64,000 nucleotides of DNA from Haberlea rhodopensis. Taxonomy: Eukaryota > Streptophyta > Magnoliopsida > Lamiales > Gesneriaceae. The notes below the pieces were generated by a model. The model had not been told where the DNA came from. It worked only from the letters and a program-made list of their open reading frames with translations, and did no database searches. Positions 45,559 through 57,616 of this stretch are shown here, piece after piece. Position numbers and translations under genes: made by a program. Location: positions 4,030,001-4,094,000 of the forward strand of contig CAJQUN010000057.1 of assembly GCA_907163345.1 (NCBI GenBank), written 5' to 3'. Each line of letters starts with the position of its first letter. Positions within the stretch are counted from its first letter, which is position 1.

Positions 45559-45792
45559 TCACGAGTCAACACGTAAATGTTCAAGAGCTTCAACACTCGA
45601 CGTTCTTTGCAATCTCGATGCATGAAAGGATTGCAAACGAGGGTGTTCCAAATCTACGAGGTATGTTTGTGTTTCCACCATTGTGTCCTCGGGCCCTAAG
45701 AGAAATGAAGCAATCGAGAATCTTAAGCCAGCTTCCTTGCACATCACTCGGTGTTCCACATTCAAGAATCATCCATTGCTCCACACTTGGAA
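45559..45792 (-). pseudogene. 2-oxoglutarate/Fe(II) dioxygenase C-terminal fragment
   Basis: Reads FQVWSNG, a stop (TGA where relatives have an Arg codon), then FLNVEHRVMCKEAGLRFSIA and SFLLGPED, LVDLEHPRL. This is the end of the double-stranded beta-helix core of plant 2-ODDs: the His in VEHRV is the third iron ligand and Arg/Ser of RFS bind 2-oxoglutarate. No upstream exon with HxD is visible. Possibly a remnant host gene or a captured exon beside G3. Confidence 0.8.
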
Positions 45793-46130
45793 TTTTTTTT
45801 TAGCATAATATATATTCTACAAGCCAAACATTGGTCTGCTAGGTTTTATGGACCTAAAGTCCATTAGTGGCTCACCAGCGTCTGTAAATATATTTGTTGT
45901 TAAAAATTGTTGGGTACTTTGTTCATCTTCAACTCCACAAGGATTTTGTTGGCATCGTTGTTTGTAGGGGGAAGGAAAATCTATAGATGGCAATGTTCAA
46001 CTTTGAGTCGAGGCTAGAGTTGTACACTATCTTCTTAAGAAGATTTTGCCCCGCACACGGTGCTCACGAAATACGACAATCTTCTGCCAAGATACAACGA
46101 CTCTTTGCTTGTGATAGTAGCACTACATGT
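45793..46130. other. Unassigned stretch next to the dioxygenase fragment
   Basis: Could hold an intron or the upstream exon of the 2-ODD on the minus strand, but I see no recognisable coding motif. Confidence 0.4.
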
Positions 46131-46430
46131 GATATCCGAAAATTAATTGTATTAATCCCAGAGTGATTATAGTCTTTAATTGATTTTAACTGTGGTAATT
46201 ATGAGATAATTACGGTGTTGAGACTCCCGAGGATTTTAATCCAGTATCGGGGTTGTCAGATCCAATGATTGAGATTTTATTCTCATTGAGGTGTTAAACC
46301 TTGGAATTGTGTTAGTAGTGGATTTGGAGTCTGGGGATCTTTGGATTGAGGTTTGTGATGTAATCAATACACTATGCAGTATACTTATCTGTACGGCACA
46401 ACCATTTATCCATTGAGTAGACCTGCTCGG
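46131..46430 (+). repeat. LTR start fragment
   Basis: TGATATCCGAAAATTAATTG followed by ATAATTACGGTGTTGAGACT resembles the opening of the solo LTR at 30405. Truncated by the minisatellite region. Confidence 0.4.
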
Positions 46431-46639
46431 CATAATGGTCTCGTGTCAACCTGTGACACACACACACCATCTTACGCCAACTAGTGGCACTCAACCATAT
46501 AGATCAATACATACATCTATATATGTATTATTCATTAAAACGACGGCACAATTTACCCAATGGTCAACACCAACTGAAATAAACACGTCATCAATATATA
46601 TTGCTAACACAATAGCAGTATAATCATACCCATCGCTAA

Positions 46640-47340
46640 CCTAATAGCGATACATCAATACTCATCGCCCAATGGCGGTACACAATCAATACTCATCGCC
46701 CAACGACAGTACATAATACTCATCGTCCAACGGTGGTACACAATCAACCATCACCCAACGGCGGTACACAATCAATACTCATCGCCCAACGGCGGTACAC
46801 AATCAATACTCATCGCCCAACGGTGGTACACAATACTCATCACACATACAATGATATAACATCATCGCTACTATATAACGACATAACATCATCGCTACGT
46901 ATACAACAACATAACATCATTGCTACATATACAGCGGCATAAACCATTGCTACGTATACATAGGCATAATATCATCGCTACATATACAGTAGCATAAACC
47001 ATCGCTACGTATACAATGACATAAACCATCGCTATGTATACAACTGCATAACATCATCGCTACGTATACAACGGCATAAACCATCGCTACGTATAAACCA
47101 TCGCTACGTATACATCGGCATAACATCATCGCTGTGTATACAGTGGCATAAACCATCGCTGCGTATACAGTGGCATAACATCATCGCTACGTATACAACG
47201 CATAAACCATCGCTACGTATACATTGGCATAATCCATCGCTACGTATACAGTGGCATAACATCATCGCTACGTATACAACGTCACAAACCATCGCTATGT
47301 ATATGGCTGCATAATCCATCGCTTCAAGTTATCGATGGCT
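46640..47340. repeat. Minisatellite of CATCGC...GGCGG units
   Basis: Two related tandem blocks. 46658-46840 has about seven copies of a 31-bp unit (CATCGCCCAACGGCGGTACA plus ATCAATACT). 46860-47330 has about seventeen copies of a 27-28-bp unit (CATCGCTACGTATACAACGG plus CATAAAC). Each unit keeps CGC(C/T)-loop-(A/G)GCG pairing or its decayed form. Confidence 0.85.
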
Positions 47341-48267
47341 CAATGATATCCCTCGCTTTGACATCTCAGCGTCCCGCGCTAAGATACGACAGCGGCAAAT
47401 ACCCTGATTCAGCGCGCGATAAGATAGCGACAAATATTCTGAACATTAGCATCTCAATAATATCCCTTGCTTTGAATTATCAGCGGCTCAATGATATCCA
47501 TCGCTTCGACATATCAGCGACCCGCGCTATGATATGACTGCGACAAATATCCTGATCCAGCGCATGATAAGACAGTGGCAAATATTTTGATCCATCGCTG
47601 CTCAGCATATACGCATCATCACAATGACCTCAATATACACAAATCAACATAACATCTCACATTCACTACAATTCCTACTGCGTTGTATCAGCGGCTCAAT
47701 GATACCCCTCGCTTCGACATATCAGCATCTCGTGCTACGATATGACACAACGCTCGATATAACCGTAGTAGCACAATAATCACAATATATTTGTACGCAC
47801 AATGACAATATCAAGTATTCATGCATCACGATAACAAATCTCTCAATGCATACGTATACATCCACACATACTTGTATTCTCATAATCATAAAGTAATCAT
47901 ATTCGATCATCACATCGTCTGTTGTTACTTAGCAACATCACGACATTGTCCACCATTTCCTGTCCACAGACAGCACATATCCTTCCTCATTTTCTGATTC
48001 TTCCGGTCTATTGCACTCCTCAACAAAACCACCCTCGGTGCGTATGTTCATTGGCATCACCGGTCATTGGTCAATATCACGTTCATTGTATTCATACTAA
48101 CCACAATGGTTAGTAATAACATTTCATCATGATCTCATCTCATACTATGCACATAAGCAGAATTGTTGTGTCACACAAACACCAACTACAATCATGCATA
48201 AACTATGTGCTATTCATTTCTATCAACACATCCATTGGCCCTCAACAGCCCAAAAGAGCAAACCACT
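47341..48267 (-). other. LTR-like and leader sequence of a gypsy element
   Basis: 47341-47600 continues the hairpin repeats (CGCTTTGACATCTCAGCG, CGCTTCGACATATCAGCG), as in the G1 LTR. 47640-48267 is non-coding and ends at a PBS, so it occupies the leader position of the element whose LTR starts at 48284. No gag follows, so the interior is lost. Confidence 0.5.
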
Positions 48268-48279
48268 GTTTTGATACCA
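48268..48279 (-). promoter_or_regulatory. G5 primer binding site
   Basis: Minus strand TGGTATCAAAAC, a decayed iMet-type PBS, four bases from the LTR edge. Confidence 0.7.
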
Positions 48280-48283
48280 CTAA

Positions 48284-50200
48284 TGTAAGGACCTCGCGTT
48301 CTAATCCCATCATTAGTACATTTATCATCTATATTAGTGCATACATTCATATCATTAGGAAATTCTTATACATGCTTCCATAACAAAGGCATGATGTCTA
48401 TAAATTTTTTGACCTTAATCCTCTTCTCATTCTATTCCCCACACAATTCAACTAGTACTAGTATATACTGTACAATGCACAAATCTCATATTCTCAATTC
48501 ATCATGCAATTTCCTTCAAATAAATTGCATACTCATAAATGAAAAGACAAAAACTCACAACCTTATACAAACCATATGTGACACATATCAAAATGCTCAC
48601 AGACGAGCACTGAACCAATAATTGTGTATCAATTGTATAAGAAGTATTATTCATACCAACACTGATACCGAGCTCCTAAGAGCACCCTCCTTCCATAGCT
48701 CGAACTCATCTCCGGTGACAATATTGTACATGTTCTACCTGTTTCAACAGAAACAACCCCACACGGGGCGAGCATACCAATAGCACAATCTCAATATCAT
48801 CAATCTCACAATTCATAATTTACAGAATATAAAACTACAAATTCAGAAAATACTCCCTGTATGTACCATTACCATATGGGATCTCACATGTTGTTCTTAT
48901 TATCATAATAACCAAAATCATCAAATTTCAAATCAGTTAATCATTACAATGATTAACTGTACTCATACTCAAAACGCCAATTCCATAATCAATTATAGCT
49001 AAATCATTTTGATAATGATATACGGAAATAAAATATATCTTAATCGACAATTTCATAATTGTATCACTTCGTATAACATCGTCGCTCAACAGTGGTGATA
49101 CTCTAACCTCTCGCATGCTCAATAGCTGTGGTATCATAACCATTGCTCGCTCAACAGCGGCAACGTCATACTCATTACTCGCTCAACAGCGGCATTACCA
49201 TAATTCTTAACTCATATCCATTCATCGCAACAATAATATATTATTCATTTATCCATGACAATAATATATGTAACTATTCTCGTACGTTATACGTATCTTA
49301 TAATCTAATAGCAAGAGCCAATCATTATCTTTGCCCCGAGATCCAGTGAATTATTTGATATACACAGTTAATAACTCACACTCAATTATGTGCCCACAAT
49401 ACATACTCAAACACGTACTCAACCTCCAAAATTATCATCCTAACATGATGATTAGATGTATAAAAGACTCGGGCAAGGCATGCATCAATTCCATGACAAA
49501 CTAAATTTTTTCACAACACTTGGCCTCTCGATCGATCGGCTAACATCTCTCGATCGATCGAGAACCACAGAAAATTTTGCATCGAATTTTTCTTGTGCGC
49601 GATCGATCGCCAAGACCGCTCGATCGATCGCCAGACGTTCTCGATCGATCGGTCATTCTGCTCGATCGATCACCAAACCCGTTCACCGTCATCCATTTTT
49701 GTCCAACGACGTGTGATCGATCTGCGCCCTCTTGCCGATCGATCCGCGAGCTCTGTAACAGCCAAAAATTGCGTTTTTCGAGCAAAAACTCCAAAATCCA
49801 CAAACCCAACACCGATACTCTAGAAATCCTTAACAACAACACCATAAATACTCCACAATCACAACAATCAAAAATCTTTAAAAACCAAAAACTCAATCCC
49901 TTCTCAATTCTTAATCAAATTCTACAAAATTACTATAGAATCGAAGATAAGTGAAAGGGGAAGAGAAATACCCAACTACATGCTCGAAAATCCATCTAGA
50001 ATTGAGCCACCATCGATTTCTTTTTCAAGGGGAAGAATGGGGAATGAGGGGAAGGGGAGAGCGGCGGTGTAGGAGGAGAGGGAGTGAAGTGGAGAATGGT
50101 TGGACAACGAGTTCACTTGGTATATATAGTACCAATGCCCCAAAAACCAGACTTTCAAATACTCGAACCATAACTCAGAAAAATCATGTGTGGTACCTTA
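48284..50200 (-). repeat. G5 5' LTR
   Basis: Left edge TGTAAGGACCTCGCG next to the PBS; right edge about 50200, uncertain. In transcript direction: TATA (ACTATATATACC, 50118-50129), pyrimidine-rich leader, palindrome array A6 (49745-49529), CGCTCAACAGCG repeats (about 49195-49080), two-stem motif (48775-48735: GCTCGCCCC-GTGTGGGG, CTGTTTC-GAAACAG style). Confidence 0.72.
49529..49745. repeat. Palindrome array A6, eight sites
   Basis: Sites start at 49529, 49551, 49600, 49621, 49642, 49663, 49714 and 49736: spacings 22, 49, 21, 21, 21, 51, 22. The pattern matches A3 site for site although the spacer sequences differ. Confidence 0.88.
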
Positions 50201-50859
50201 GGGTATACTCGCTGAGTTGGCTATGACCAAGCGACTAGTAGCATATGTAGTTGTCGAGGGACCTACATACATATATCGATGTGGTGTATGATGGATATAA
50301 TCACACATACACATGATAATATGAAGATAAATCCTAATGGATTAGGATTGAGTTGTGATCGAGGACATTTGAATGTCCTTGTGTATCAGTATTAGACAAA
50401 TGTTAGATGATATTCTACTATCTCTAATTATTTGACGATAAGTAATTCATGATGTGATTCGTGAATTGTGAGGGTGGTCGTAGCACGGGAACGACCTGGT
50501 ATTGTATTCAGGATTGAACGTGTGACACGTTGTAGGTTTCGTATAAACCTAAGGAGGCTGCGATTTGCTAGCCAGATATGATGATTTATTGTTGTAGTAA
50601 TATAGTAAGCTGATTGTAGCCACTATACTGCTTGTCGAAACCGAGTATGGTGAATCGTATGATGATACAATGAGAGGTTATAGTATACTCGAGTAGTCAC
50701 TATAATGCTTATGAGTTGAGATAAGAGATAGGACCTTGTGTTGTGACAATTCAGTTTTGTTGGGAGTACCAACGTGAGTATCAACAAGTTATTATTATCT
50801 ATGTTTGAGTGTTCTTGCATTGAGGACACAATGGTAAACAGTAATAGGAAGGGATATAG
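50201..50859. other. Unassigned DNA before G4
   Basis: No ORF or element recognised. Contains short palindromes such as GGACATTTGAATGTCC (50363-50378). Probably degraded LTR or interior DNA. Confidence 0.4.
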
Positions 50860-53680
50860 TGTAAGGCCCCGAGATTTGATTAATGTTAAATAAATATAAT
50901 TTGGGAATTTAATAATAATTAATTTGTAATTAATTAATTACATGTGAAATTGACAAGATGAATGTCAACTGACAATTTAATCGGAACATGACATATTTTT
51001 GAAATGATAAAATAAGTTCCCATAATAATTCAAAAAAATAAATTATTAAAATGAAGAATTTAATTTTGTGAGTATATTAGTGGATATAAATCCAAAGTAT
51101 CAACTGCAAAATTTTATACCAGTACATCGACGACAGTCCGATGTACATAACTGGACTGGAATAAAATTATTGATGTGTATTTACACTTAAAGCTCTAAAC
51201 ACATAAAACTCATGCACACATATAGGGTTCATACAAAACCGAAGCTTCCCTTCCCCTGTTCTCGTTCGAGTTCTTCTTCCCCGCCCAGAAATCCTTTGCG
51301 CCTACAACCGTCCGACCACCAACCGGCGAGCTCGACCTACCATCGCCTTCCCCTCTCTCAGGCGCACAATTCCATACCGCTAATTGGAGGTTTGGGTAAC
51401 TGATTCCATCGGAATTTGATAAGAAGCAAAAATTCCGAAAGCTAGGGTTCTAATTTTTTTCCGGGCGATTTCATCAAGGATTGTTCAGGTAATCCTCCCT
51501 TGTTCCTTAATCATCATTTCCCTGCAATTTCATGGAGTTTTGGTCAAGTTTACCGATGCATGTGCGTATGTTTCTATCGGTTTTTCTTGATTTTGGGGTG
51601 AAGAGTTCTTAGTTCATGCCCTTGACCGTTTTTAACCCATTTTAATCATGCTTTAGCTTGTTTAATCATGTTTGAGAGGATTGCATGTAATTTCCTTGGC
51701 ATGTTGGATTGAAGCGATTTCTGCCTTGTTGTTGGTTGGGGAATGTTGATCGGCTTTTATGGGTATGAGGGAGAAGGTTATATGTTATTAATTAGTCAAT
51801 GATTAACTAGTTTGAACCATGTTCTAGCTTGATGAATCAGGTATGAGAGAATTGTAGGAACTTTGATTTACATGTTATGTTTGGAGCGATTGGTGTTGAT
51901 TATGCATGTCCGGTCTTATGCATGAGTTAGCTGTTAGTTTTGCAAACCCAGCCTCAGAAGTTAATCAAGTTGTTCTGAGCATAGAGAAATCTGATTTATT
52001 ATTGAATTTTTGAGGGATTTTAGAGTGCTAATTTCACTTTATCACCTATGAAATGTTTGGTGTAGAATATAGTGTTGGGGCTTGAGATTGATGGTTTAGT
52101 TTGGCTATAATGCTCAATAACTAAGTATATATAAGAAAACATATGGTTATTACAATAGAACTTAGTGAATTTCTTAGTTTTGCTATTAAAATGATGTCAC
52201 CTTGAGCTGTTGAATAATATATAGAGAATTATTGATTGAAGTGGATTAGTTGAATTAATTATGATTGGGAATGAAGTTATAAAGACTTTAATCATGATTT
52301 ATTTGCCATTGTTAAGTCGAAATTGAATAACTTGGTAATATAAGATTCTTAAATGAATTTAGACGTTACTAGAATCGACTAAAGAAACAATCCAATATGT
52401 CCAACTTCAGTAGATAATCCTCTATGTGGTATTGTATGAATTTTATAGATTAACATACGGCTTTGGATTTCCACGAACTTTGATGACGATTTTCAGCTCT
52501 AGAACAAGGAATAATAGGTATGTTGCGATCGGTAACATACGACAGATATATGTATTATTTGATACATGATTTGTTGAACTTATGTGAATTACATGGAATT
52601 ACTTGGCTATGTAAGTTTAATTGAATTATGAGCATTCATAGCATTCGTAATTGTCATATTGATGTATGAAAATAAATATTTTGTTAACATACATCATGTT
52701 GATACATGTATATTGATATATGACATACACATGGGCATATCATATTGATCTATCTACTTCTTTGATATCCATGATTATGACTGAGTTGACTTACCCTGAG
52801 TGTTGGGGACGACAGGCACGACGATGATAGACAGTTTAGGTAGCAAGTGTAGTCACACGCGTTGCTACCGGACCTAGACACGAATGACGAGCACAGCACA
52901 GGATGATTCTCCTAGCGTGTGTGTTGTTACCCTCTGCTCGAGCTTTGACATTGATTGATGATACCTTTCTTTGGACTCCGATATTTTGGGTTTCTTGAGA
53001 TTCGATTCTTGTACCTTACATGCAATGCATTGTTTACATTGCATTGCATCATCTATCACATTTATAGATACATGTTGTAATTACTTGATAGTTTCATACT
53101 GGGCTTTGGCTCACCCCTTAGGGGGCTGCTGTTGTCTTTGTGGGGGGGGGGGGGGGGGCAATGACAGGTATTACAGGTGACCAGGATCCCAAAGAGGGAA
53201 TGATCGCCGGAAGTCTTACCTGAGGTTGTTTTCTTTTGTCTATCCCAGTCGTAGGCTAGTTAAGTATACGAGGGTGTGTCCTGGATAGTATAATTATATA
53301 AATTGAGTTCATTTCAGTTCAGTCTTGCGTAATTGTGAATATTCGGTGTTTTACTTACTGCTGATGGTATTATGTAAATATTTTGAGTATGAAATGTGTG
53401 CTGGAGACTTATTATGCATGCTATGGTATGATGTAAAATATTTTTAGTACGGATTATGTGTTGAGTGCCTATGATGCATGCTATGGTATTATCTGTTTAC
53501 TTGCTGCACTGGATGTTGTTATGGTGTTTTCATTTTTTTGGTATGTCCCTCGTGCGCGGAGGTCATGCCGAAATTTTTAGAGCCACTTGTTGGCAGCCAC
53601 TTTTAAATAATCTTCCGTTGTTTTCAGATAAATAATCATTGTGTGATAATTAAACACTTGATTAGGAATGAGTCCTCACA
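50860..53680 (+). repeat. G4 5' LTR
   Basis: 2821 bp, TGTAAGGCCCCGAG to GAGTCCTCACA. Promoter-side block CCAGTACATCGACGACAG (51119) resembles that of the solo LTR at 30405. Near 53108 it carries GGCTCACCCC-TTAGGGGGCTG, then a G17 run (53142-53158). Confidence 0.9.
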
Positions 53681-53682
53681 GT

Positions 53683-53694
53683 TGGTATCAGAGC
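53683..53694 (+). promoter_or_regulatory. G4 primer binding site (tRNA-iMet type)
   Basis: TGGTATCAGAGC, two bases after the LTR. Confidence 0.95.
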
Positions 53695-56600
53695 ATAAAC
53701 TGGCAATGCTCTACGTTTGAGTTTTGTGTACACTTGAATAGCCACGAATAAACATGTGTGTATGTGTTTGAAACTTATTTGATATATTTGCTCTTCGATA
53801 CGTGAATTATATTTGAGTATGCTGAATCGTGTCGTATTGATATTGACCACGATATCGATATATTATTGTTTATGTACATTATTGTTTATGTTTGATAAAA
53901 CTTAAAAGGGAGAGAGATTACACTCGAGCACCTACAAAACTTGTTATTATTGAACGAATACTGCATTATATTGAATAAATGAAGAATATGCATATCACAT
54001 GAAATATTTCAACTTGTTGATACAAATTTTAATGAGTATGATGTCTTTAAGCAATGAAGTTGCTCTAGAAACTGTTGAGAAGAACATTGTCGAATTAGTT
54101 ATGAGATAATTGAAATGAGAGTCCTTGAATGAGATTGAGATATCTCCAGGACATAGAGCCATTTCGATTTCGGCATTGCAATGCTGGAAAAGAATGAGAT
54201 ATGGCTATGGCAAATGAGTTAAAGATATGACAGTTTTACAAAAAGTAAAAAGAATGAACTGATGAATATGTTAAATGAAAATATAGTTAGATACTAGTTT
54301 TGATAACATGGAATATATGTGCGATATTGTCACCAAGAATGAATTGTATAGAAATATCATGAGATGTTGGGAAAATACAATAATACGAGATATAGATCGA
54401 GAACTTTTAGGAAGTTTTATCCTTGGGATGAATTCCCATGTATCTCAAAATTGTGAAATGAAATTTAAAGATGAGATGGCTTTTTGAAGTATGATCGAAC
54501 CTACAGAACATTATTTTCAATAAGTAGTTCGATGTTTATTGATTTGTATGAGTAGATGGAATTTTAGGACAGGATGTCTAAGTCGAAATTCCATCTGTAT
54601 TGGGATACTTTATAATTTGACTGAGATGAAGTAATAAAGGATTGAACTCTTAAGTTGTTATGTGTTAATAACATAGATGAAACACAAATGATGTGACTCA
54701 TCAGCATACATAATAACAGAATGTACAGATGTGTACATCTGGAACATGAATTGAACGATGCGCAAAAATAATTAAATAAATGCTAAAAATGGTTCGATAT
54801 ATTTGAAAATCATTAATGAAATGATTATATACGAACTTTGCGTAAATGTACCATAAAATCTGTTTCAAGCAAAGTTGAATTTTCTGAAAATGCAGAATTG
54901 GTACAAACCCAAACCTGGAGATCACATGACGGTAGTTTTGAACATGAACTTGTGCTCGGAGCTATCATTAATTTCAGGTTAACTGAAGTGATAAGTTTTG
55001 GTATAGACTCGTGCATTTGTGGTACAGTTCGAGAACAGTTCGAGAAAATTTTAAAACTGGTAAAACGTTTGAAGATACTTCCAATGCGTTTTGTAAGCAT
55101 ACCGATATAGAGACTTTTACTTGGTATTGAATTTAGACAACTGAAATGATTATCGTATGTTACGGATTTACCTGATTCATTATCTTAGGACGATTTTGTA
55201 CGTCTACTAAAAGATCTGCGCTCTGAATAGTATCAGGTGTCAATCCAAAACAAAGATCTGCCTAAATCTATCTTGTTTGCTCGATGTACAATTATGTTAT
55301 TCGAAACTCCTAATTCTTGATATTTCATGGACTTGATGAGTCGAATCCTTTGACAAATTTTTGATCGAATTGTAAAGTCTTTCGCGATGACAAATAGCTT
55401 GTGCTGAATATTTGAAACGGATATCTTAGATTCCGCATGTGAAAGAATTTTGATCAATCCATCCAACCTGAATGTAGATTGCACCAGATGGTAATCTTTC
55501 TATCATGTTGTTTTAGCTAGATACTTCTATCGATCTTTCTTATCGATGGTAAAGAATATGATTATATCACATCTTTTATGCGATTAACTCAAGCGAATCT
55601 GATATCTCTTATCAGACGAGCATAACTTTGAGTCTTTGAATTAATCACCAAATCTGTTTTTGTCATTCATTCTGACACCACATAAATTAGGACAGATCTG
55701 AATCGATCTCTCTATTTCCTAGTAGGAAATGATTCCTTATGTCAAGCTATCTAAACGAAATTTTGGATGATCGAAGCGATACTCTTGGGCCAAGTCATTT
55801 CTCGACGTAGCATTTCTGTTGATACAAATAAGGTCAAAGTAGTGTTAAACGGGCTAAGATCTACCAATGTTCATGAGGTCCGATGTTTTATGGTTTAGCG
55901 GGATTTCAAATGTTTGATTTATCGAAAGGTTTTTTTTTTTTTTTGAAAATAGATAAACCTATTACTCAACTGACACAGAAAAGTTGAAAATGTATTTGGT
56001 CAGATGATTATGAAATCTGTTTTCTTGAGACCCTGTATATAGTTTTGAACTGGTAACAAATGTTTTGTTTTAAAATTTTGACATCATTATTTATACGGGG
56101 AAAAATCTGTTTTTATTCGGACCACAAGAACTTAAAATATCTATTCTTTTAATCCGAACTGAATACGAGGCAACGCGGGTTGATGAATCTTTTGAAGGAT
56201 CGCGATGGTGAAGCTCAATATCATCCTAGACGAACGAATGTCGACGTCTGTCCTTAGTCATAAAGTCCACAAGTCTGTTCTAGCTTTTGTTTGTATCACC
56301 AAGTACATGCTGATATCTGTACTTCTGACTGAGCTTTTCACTCATACCAGGAATTTCATCATTGTCTCAGCATTTCAAATTGAGTCGGAATTTATTCTAA
56401 ACATCAGAAAAGCCTAACGGATTGATGTTCAAACTCAGAAATCTTAAGAATTTGTATCTTCAGGACATCCTTTTAGTTTTCAAGTACCTTCTGATAGTTT
56501 TTACGCCTTAATGGTTGATGAGTTGTTCCTGATAATTCTGATATGGCCTTTGTACTAATTCGTGAAGTTCATGACTGTAAAGACAATTTCTACCCTGAAG

Positions 56601-57616
56601 ACAAAAAATGCATATGACTCTGAGACCTCAGTTTTGATGTCGATATATGAGATAAGAAGTTACTGAATGTATTGTCAAATGTTGAGGTTGTTAACATGTT
56701 TAAACCAAAAGAATAAAACTCGGAGGGTTAATTTATGGCTTTAAAAGTCACCAATGGGATTGAGAACATATGCTATGGATTCTGTGAAACGTATTCCTCG
56801 ATCACCTAGAGACTGTGATGTTATTTTGAACATTATTGATCGACTCCCTAGGTCTGCACTTTTCTTTTCTTGCGAGCGTACTTATTCTTATACGAGTACG
56901 ACTTTGTTGTTTATCGAGGATTTGTTACGTAATGTGGATAATGATTTTAACTTTGGAGGGCATGAAGCCCTGCCGTTAATCGATTTTTCCATATTAATAA
57001 CTACCAAACTAGCATAGGTTTAACCCTTTTGAAACCTTTTAGAAGAGAGGAAGTAAATTGCCTTATTCTGAATAGAATCGGTGAAAAACCAGTTGACTGA
57101 ACTTGATATACTACGAGAAACGAATGAAAAGATTCAGTTGTTCAGTTAGCGGATGACGACTGCTCAGGGTCGTAAAGCAAGTTATGCTTTTAAACGAAGA
57201 CGACCCATAGAATTTCAGTTAGGAGATCGTGTGCTTATGGAAAATTCTCTGTTAGAGACACTAATCGTTTTGGCATGCGGAGAAAATTATCACCTTGTTG
57301 TGTTGACTGTACAAGATATAAGAACGATTTGGAAACATTGCCTATAGATTGACATTGTCACTGGCTTTATCGGTCACTCGCGATGTATTTTTATTCATGT
57401 TGCTATGTTACAAATATTCTAATTGAATCTATTATGTCTTTCAATCTAATGAGATTGGAATCGCTCATTCTTGTCAAACATCTTGTTCATATTTTGGATC
57501 GTAAGGATGTATACATGTTCCATTGTTCAATATATCATGTCGTGTATTCTGATCCATATGCTATTTTCCGCGTTGATCTGTATCTATGTTCGAGATTTCG
57601 AGGACGAAATCTGTTT
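53695..57616 (+). pseudogene. G4 decayed gag-pol interior
   Basis: Heavily mutated; no long frame. At 55788-55929 GQVISRRSISVDTNKVKVVL and STNVHEVRCFM correspond to the gypsy GHVIS.DGI.VDP.K and TNVHEVRSF segment between reverse transcriptase and RNase H. At 57150-57240 TAQGRKASYAFKRRRPIEFQ and LGDRV match the integrase C-terminus. Between these and upstream I see no protease, zinc knuckle or DDE motif. The frames are far more damaged than the LTR divergence suggests. Confidence 0.72.

Noticed and set aside
46950..47319. Minus-strand ORFs with repeated CIRSDGL units
   Set aside because: Translation of the 27-28-bp minisatellite; no start context and unit lengths vary between 27 and 28.
54838..55110. 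90-aa ORF in the G4 interior as a gene
   Set aside because: No recognisable domain, and it sits where the reverse transcriptase should be; chance opening in decayed DNA is more likely.
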